Shown here in pieces: positions 63,701 through 64,000 of a stretch of DNA of 64,000 bases. Below the pieces are notes generated by a model that did not search any database, was not told where the DNA came from, and saw only the letters and a program-made list of their open reading frames with translations. The stretch comes from Certhia americana (lineage: Eukaryota > Chordata > Aves > Passeriformes > Certhiidae), in NCBI GenBank assembly GCA_018697195.1, contig CM031859.1, forward strand, positions 55,180,650-55,244,649, read 5' to 3'. Position 1 is the first letter of the stretch. Each line of letters opens with the position of its first letter. The translations under genes were made by a program, and so were the position numbers.

Positions 63701-64000
63701 CTTCACTGAGAAAAAGAATTTGAGTTCCTTTTGTTTTCCCAATTTGACTACCCATTTCTCCATGCAAGGACCAGTATTTTTCATCTGCTAAGGAAAAAAC
63801 CCTATACTGTACTTAGTCACTTCCCTAGAGTTTTGAAACACACATGTATTACTGAAAACGGAGCCATTACCATTCTATGTAACTTTATTTCTTCCTAAAA
63901 TTTCCATATGAGCCAACTTGTTTAAGTAATTAATACCAAGCCAAAAAGACATCAGTACATGATCAGGAGAAGGAATGAAGACCACTCACTCAATGCTTTT
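39299..64000 (-). CDS. IGF2R: Cation-independent mannose-6-phosphate receptor, 3' part (26 exons)
   Basis: Type I membrane receptor that carries mannose-6-phosphate-tagged lysosomal enzymes from the trans-Golgi and cell surface to endosomes. Twenty-six exons with consistent phases encode about 1,456 residues and align along their whole length with mammalian IGF2R from the end of repeat 7 to the C-terminus. Repeat 9 keeps the four mannose-6-phosphate contact residues (Q of ASCQ, R of ERSTAI, E of FEW, Y of TQYACP). Repeat 13 holds the fibronectin type II insert. A single membrane helix is followed by a roughly 160-residue tail with YTKI, an acidic cluster at EWLMEE, and [10 protein letters not shown]. 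The 5' half lies beyond the window. Numbering below assumes the 48-exon mammalian layout. Confidence 0.98.
40406..40475 (-). CDS. IGF2R: IGF2R exon 47: membrane-proximal tail
   Basis: 70 bp encoding [20 protein letters not shown] and YTK. The paired cysteines are likely palmitoylation sites, as in the mammalian receptor. YTK plus the I that begins exon 48 forms the Y-x-x-hydrophobic endocytosis signal (YSKV in human). Confidence 0.95.
41089..41253 (-). CDS. IGF2R: IGF2R exon 46: stalk and transmembrane helix
   Basis: 165 bp encoding a hydrophilic stalk ([15 protein letters not shown]), HKGLSRRSQ, then the membrane segment [18 protein letters not shown] and the stop-transfer YKKERR. The juxtamembrane part matches mammals closely while the stalk does not. 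Confidence 0.96.
42268..42454 (-). CDS. IGF2R: IGF2R exon 45: end of repeat 15
   Basis: 187 bp with a TTGTAG acceptor and a GTGAGT donor. It encodes [20 protein letters not shown] and [16 protein letters not shown], the typical W-x-T-x-x-x-C ending of a receptor repeat. Confidence 0.95.
42845..43029 (-). CDS. IGF2R: IGF2R exon 44: repeat 15
   Basis: 185 bp with a TCCTCAG acceptor and a GTAAGT donor. It encodes [20 protein letters not shown] and [10 protein letters not shown], aligned with the first half of mammalian repeat 15. Confidence 0.95.
43478..43624 (-). CDS. IGF2R: IGF2R exon 43: repeats 14/15
   Basis: 147 bp with a TTTGATAG acceptor and a GTGAGT donor. It encodes [20 protein letters not shown], closing repeat 14, and then [20 protein letters not shown], opening repeat 15. 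Confidence 0.95.
43994..44415 (+). mobile_element. Solo LTR in IGF2R intron (ERVL-like)
   Basis: A 422-bp element runs from TGTCCTGGTT to AAACCATGACA, flanked by a perfect 5-bp duplication GCTAG (43,989-43,993 and 44,416-44,420). The TGTCCTGG start, the CAGTAAATTGTTATCTCAACCC-like block and the end bases follow a common avian ERVL-type LTR pattern. It lies antisense to IGF2R. No viral coding sequence adjoins it. Confidence 0.85.
44966..45080 (-). CDS. IGF2R: IGF2R exon 42: repeat 14
   Basis: 115 bp with a CTTCTAG acceptor and a GTGAGT donor. It encodes [20 protein letters not shown] and [12 protein letters not shown], the middle of repeat 14. Confidence 0.95.
45602..45860 (-). mobile_element. 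CR1 LINE 3' fragment, minus orientation
   Basis: The plus strand begins TAGAATCACAGATTGGCTGA and continues through the GACCTGGTC-like, CCCCTGCTCAAGC and CAACCTGTGCCAGTGT blocks. This is the reverse complement of the CR1 3' end. The distal boundary is uncertain because similarity fades near 45,850. It lies within the intron between IGF2R exons 42 and 41. Confidence 0.85.
46018..46154 (-). CDS. IGF2R: IGF2R exon 41: repeat 14 start
   Basis: 137 bp encoding [20 protein letters not shown] and [16 protein letters not shown], very close to the mammalian sequence at this position. Confidence 0.96.
47115..47349 (-). CDS. IGF2R: IGF2R exon 40: end of repeat 13
   Basis: 235 bp with a CTTATAG acceptor and a GTGAGT donor. 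It encodes [34 protein letters not shown], then [20 protein letters not shown] opening repeat 14. Confidence 0.96.
47474..47620 (-). CDS. IGF2R: IGF2R exon 39: fibronectin type II module
   Basis: 147 bp encoding the FN2 insert of repeat 13. It includes [23 protein letters not shown] and KWGFCSS, which carry the four cysteines and aromatic residues of the FN2 fold. In mammals this insert is reported to strengthen ligand binding by the neighbouring repeat 11. Confidence 0.97.
47992..48193 (-). CDS. IGF2R: IGF2R exon 38: repeat 13
   Basis: 202 bp with a TACACAG acceptor and a GTGAGA donor. It encodes [20 protein letters not shown] and [13 protein letters not shown] through GDRCPP, immediately before the FN2 insert. 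Confidence 0.95.
48674..48835 (-). CDS. IGF2R: IGF2R exon 37: repeats 12/13
   Basis: 162 bp in phase 0, with an AACAG acceptor and a GTAAGG donor. It encodes [19 protein letters not shown], closing repeat 12, and [14 protein letters not shown], opening repeat 13. Confidence 0.95.
49504..49652. repeat. Degenerate (ACAG)n repeat in IGF2R intron
   Basis: About 150 bp rich in ACAG, GACAG and AGAA units on the plus strand, ending in an inverted GACAGACTGTCTGTAC motif able to form a small hairpin. It lies between exons 37 and 36. Confidence 0.85.
50018..50167 (-). CDS. IGF2R: IGF2R exon 36: repeat 12
   Basis: 150 bp in phase 0, with a TGTGTAG acceptor and a GTAAGA donor. It encodes [33 protein letters not shown] and QGTSL, the centre of repeat 12. 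Confidence 0.95.
51090..51302 (-). CDS. IGF2R: IGF2R exon 35: start of repeat 12
   Basis: 213 bp in phase 0 with a GTAAGT donor. It encodes [33 protein letters not shown] and [11 protein letters not shown], matching mammals closely. Confidence 0.96.
52928..53190 (-). CDS. IGF2R: IGF2R exon 34: repeat 11, second part
   Basis: 263 bp with a CACTCTAG acceptor and a GTAAGA donor. It encodes [36 protein letters not shown] and [12 protein letters not shown]. This is most of the domain that binds IGF2 in therian mammals. The loop after the first C differs strongly and is about two residues longer than in human. Confidence 0.96.
54195..54317 (-). CDS. IGF2R: IGF2R exon 33: repeat 11, first part
   Basis: 123 bp with a TCTATAG acceptor and a GTAAGC donor. 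It encodes [20 protein letters not shown] and [16 protein letters not shown]. It holds the AB loop, which in human carries the YSE residues that contact IGF2; here the aligned residues read DSH. Confidence 0.95.
54689..54815 (-). CDS. IGF2R: IGF2R exon 32: repeats 10/11
   Basis: 127 bp with a TATTTAG acceptor and a GTAAGG donor. It encodes [19 protein letters not shown], closing repeat 10, and DCRVTNPAT, opening repeat 11. Confidence 0.95.
55358..55548 (-). CDS. IGF2R: IGF2R exon 31: repeat 10
   Basis: 191 bp with a CTGTATAG acceptor and a GTAAGT donor. It encodes [39 protein letters not shown] and LKCDEN, the central part of repeat 10. Confidence 0.95.
56142..56278 (-). CDS. IGF2R: IGF2R exon 30: repeat 10 start
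   Basis: 137 bp with a TGTACAG acceptor and a GTAAGT donor. It encodes [20 protein letters not shown] and [12 protein letters not shown]. Confidence 0.95.
57087..57184 (-). CDS. IGF2R: IGF2R exon 29: end of repeat 9
   Basis: 98 bp with a TTTCAG acceptor and a GTAAGT donor. It encodes [16 protein letters not shown] and HTQYACPP. The E of FEW and Y of TQYACP correspond to human E1354 and Y1360, two mannose-6-phosphate contact residues of repeat 9. Confidence 0.96.
57871..58001 (-). CDS. IGF2R: IGF2R exon 28: repeat 9
   Basis: 131 bp with a CTTCTAG acceptor and a GTTAGT donor. It encodes [20 protein letters not shown] and [14 protein letters not shown]. The R of ERSTAI aligns with human R1334, which contacts mannose-6-phosphate. 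Confidence 0.96.
58343..58549 (-). CDS. IGF2R: IGF2R exon 27: repeat 9 start
   Basis: 207 bp encoding [30 protein letters not shown] and ASCQVKK. The Q of ASCQ aligns with human Q1292 in the mannose-6-phosphate pocket. The donor reads GTACTG, a weak match to consensus, but the phase joins correctly to exon 28. Confidence 0.95.
59998..60085 (-). CDS. IGF2R: IGF2R exon 26: end of repeat 8
   Basis: 88 bp with a CTGTAG acceptor and a GTAAGT donor. It encodes [20 protein letters not shown] and AACPVHKAE, the usual repeat-ending W-x-T-x-x-x-C pattern. Confidence 0.95.
60446..60624 (-). CDS. IGF2R: IGF2R exon 25: repeat 8
   Basis: 179 bp with a CCTGTAG acceptor and a GTAATT donor. It encodes [33 protein letters not shown] and IIFQCDQTT. 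Confidence 0.95.
60992..61569 (+). mobile_element. Solo LTR in IGF2R intron (ERVL-like)
   Basis: A 578-bp element starts TGTACTAGTTTCAGCTGGG and ends GGGTTAAACTATGACA, flanked by a perfect 5-bp duplication CTTTC (60,987-60,991 and 61,570-61,574). It has the TGACATCATGTTCAGTGTATAAA promoter block and the CTGGCTAGGGTTAAAC end of a very common avian ERVL-type LTR, read on the plus strand and so antisense to IGF2R. No gag, pol or env sequence adjoins it. Confidence 0.92.
61876..62019 (-). CDS. IGF2R: IGF2R exon 24: repeat 8 start
   Basis: 144 bp with a CTTCCAG acceptor and a GTAAGC donor. It encodes [20 protein letters not shown] and [16 protein letters not shown]. Confidence 0.95.
62580..62747 (-). 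CDS. IGF2R: IGF2R exon 23: end of repeat 7
   Basis: 168 bp with a TTTACAG acceptor and a GTAAGT donor. It encodes [40 protein letters not shown], closing repeat 7 and entering repeat 8. Confidence 0.94.
63990..64000 (-). CDS. IGF2R: Possible edge of IGF2R exon 22
   Basis: A GTGAGT donor (63,984-63,989) is preceded by 11 bases. In the phase needed to join exon 23 these read K-A-L and one leftover base. The spacing and phase fit, but too little sequence is present to confirm it. Confidence 0.4.

Overview
This window looks like bird genomic DNA. The genes have many small exons with standard GT..AG borders. The repeats are avian: two truncated CR1 LINE fragments and four solitary endogenous-retrovirus LTRs, each with a perfect 5- or 6-bp target-site duplication. 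The coding sequences are vertebrate IGF2R and an SLC22 organic cation transporter. I cannot name the species from sequence alone. All gene calls come from reading translations and splice sites, compared with the mammalian families from memory.

Layout. (1) 1-17,082 is gene-poor DNA with no coding feature I can support; it holds two ERVK-like solo LTRs (2,953-3,351 and 7,731-8,291), one CR1 fragment and simple repeats. (2) 17,083-21,833, plus strand, is a broken SLC22A organic cation transporter copy. Exons 1-3 are recognisable, each carries a frameshifting indel, and no later exons are seen. (3) 25,863-35,510, minus strand, is an apparently functional SLC22A1/2-type transporter. Exons 1-10 are all found with consistent phases and about 532 codons; the short last exon was not found. 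(4) 35,511-39,298 is intergenic DNA and the likely IGF2R 3' UTR. (5) 39,299-64,000, minus strand, is the 3' part of IGF2R (cation-independent mannose-6-phosphate receptor). It has 26 complete exons, which correspond to exons 23-48 of the 48-exon mammalian gene, and possibly the edge of one more at the window end. They encode the end of extracytoplasmic repeat 7, repeats 8-15 (with the fibronectin type II insert in repeat 13), the membrane segment and the full cytoplasmic tail.

The order and orientation (IGF2R, then a same-direction SLC22A gene, then an opposite-direction SLC22A copy) match mammalian IGF2R-SLC22A1-SLC22A2. The broken copy therefore sits where SLC22A2 would be, while the intact gene in the SLC22A1 position reads more like OCT2.

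Most notable points: a sharply bounded, about 97.6% identical patch shared by the broken and intact transporter copies, which suggests gene conversion; a diverged IGF2-binding surface in IGF2R repeat 11 beside a fully conserved mannose-6-phosphate site in repeat 9; and a possible plus-strand TATA promoter with a perfect splice donor inside transporter intron 1. I found no clearly new biological system. The strongest leads are the conversion mosaic and the antisense promoter.
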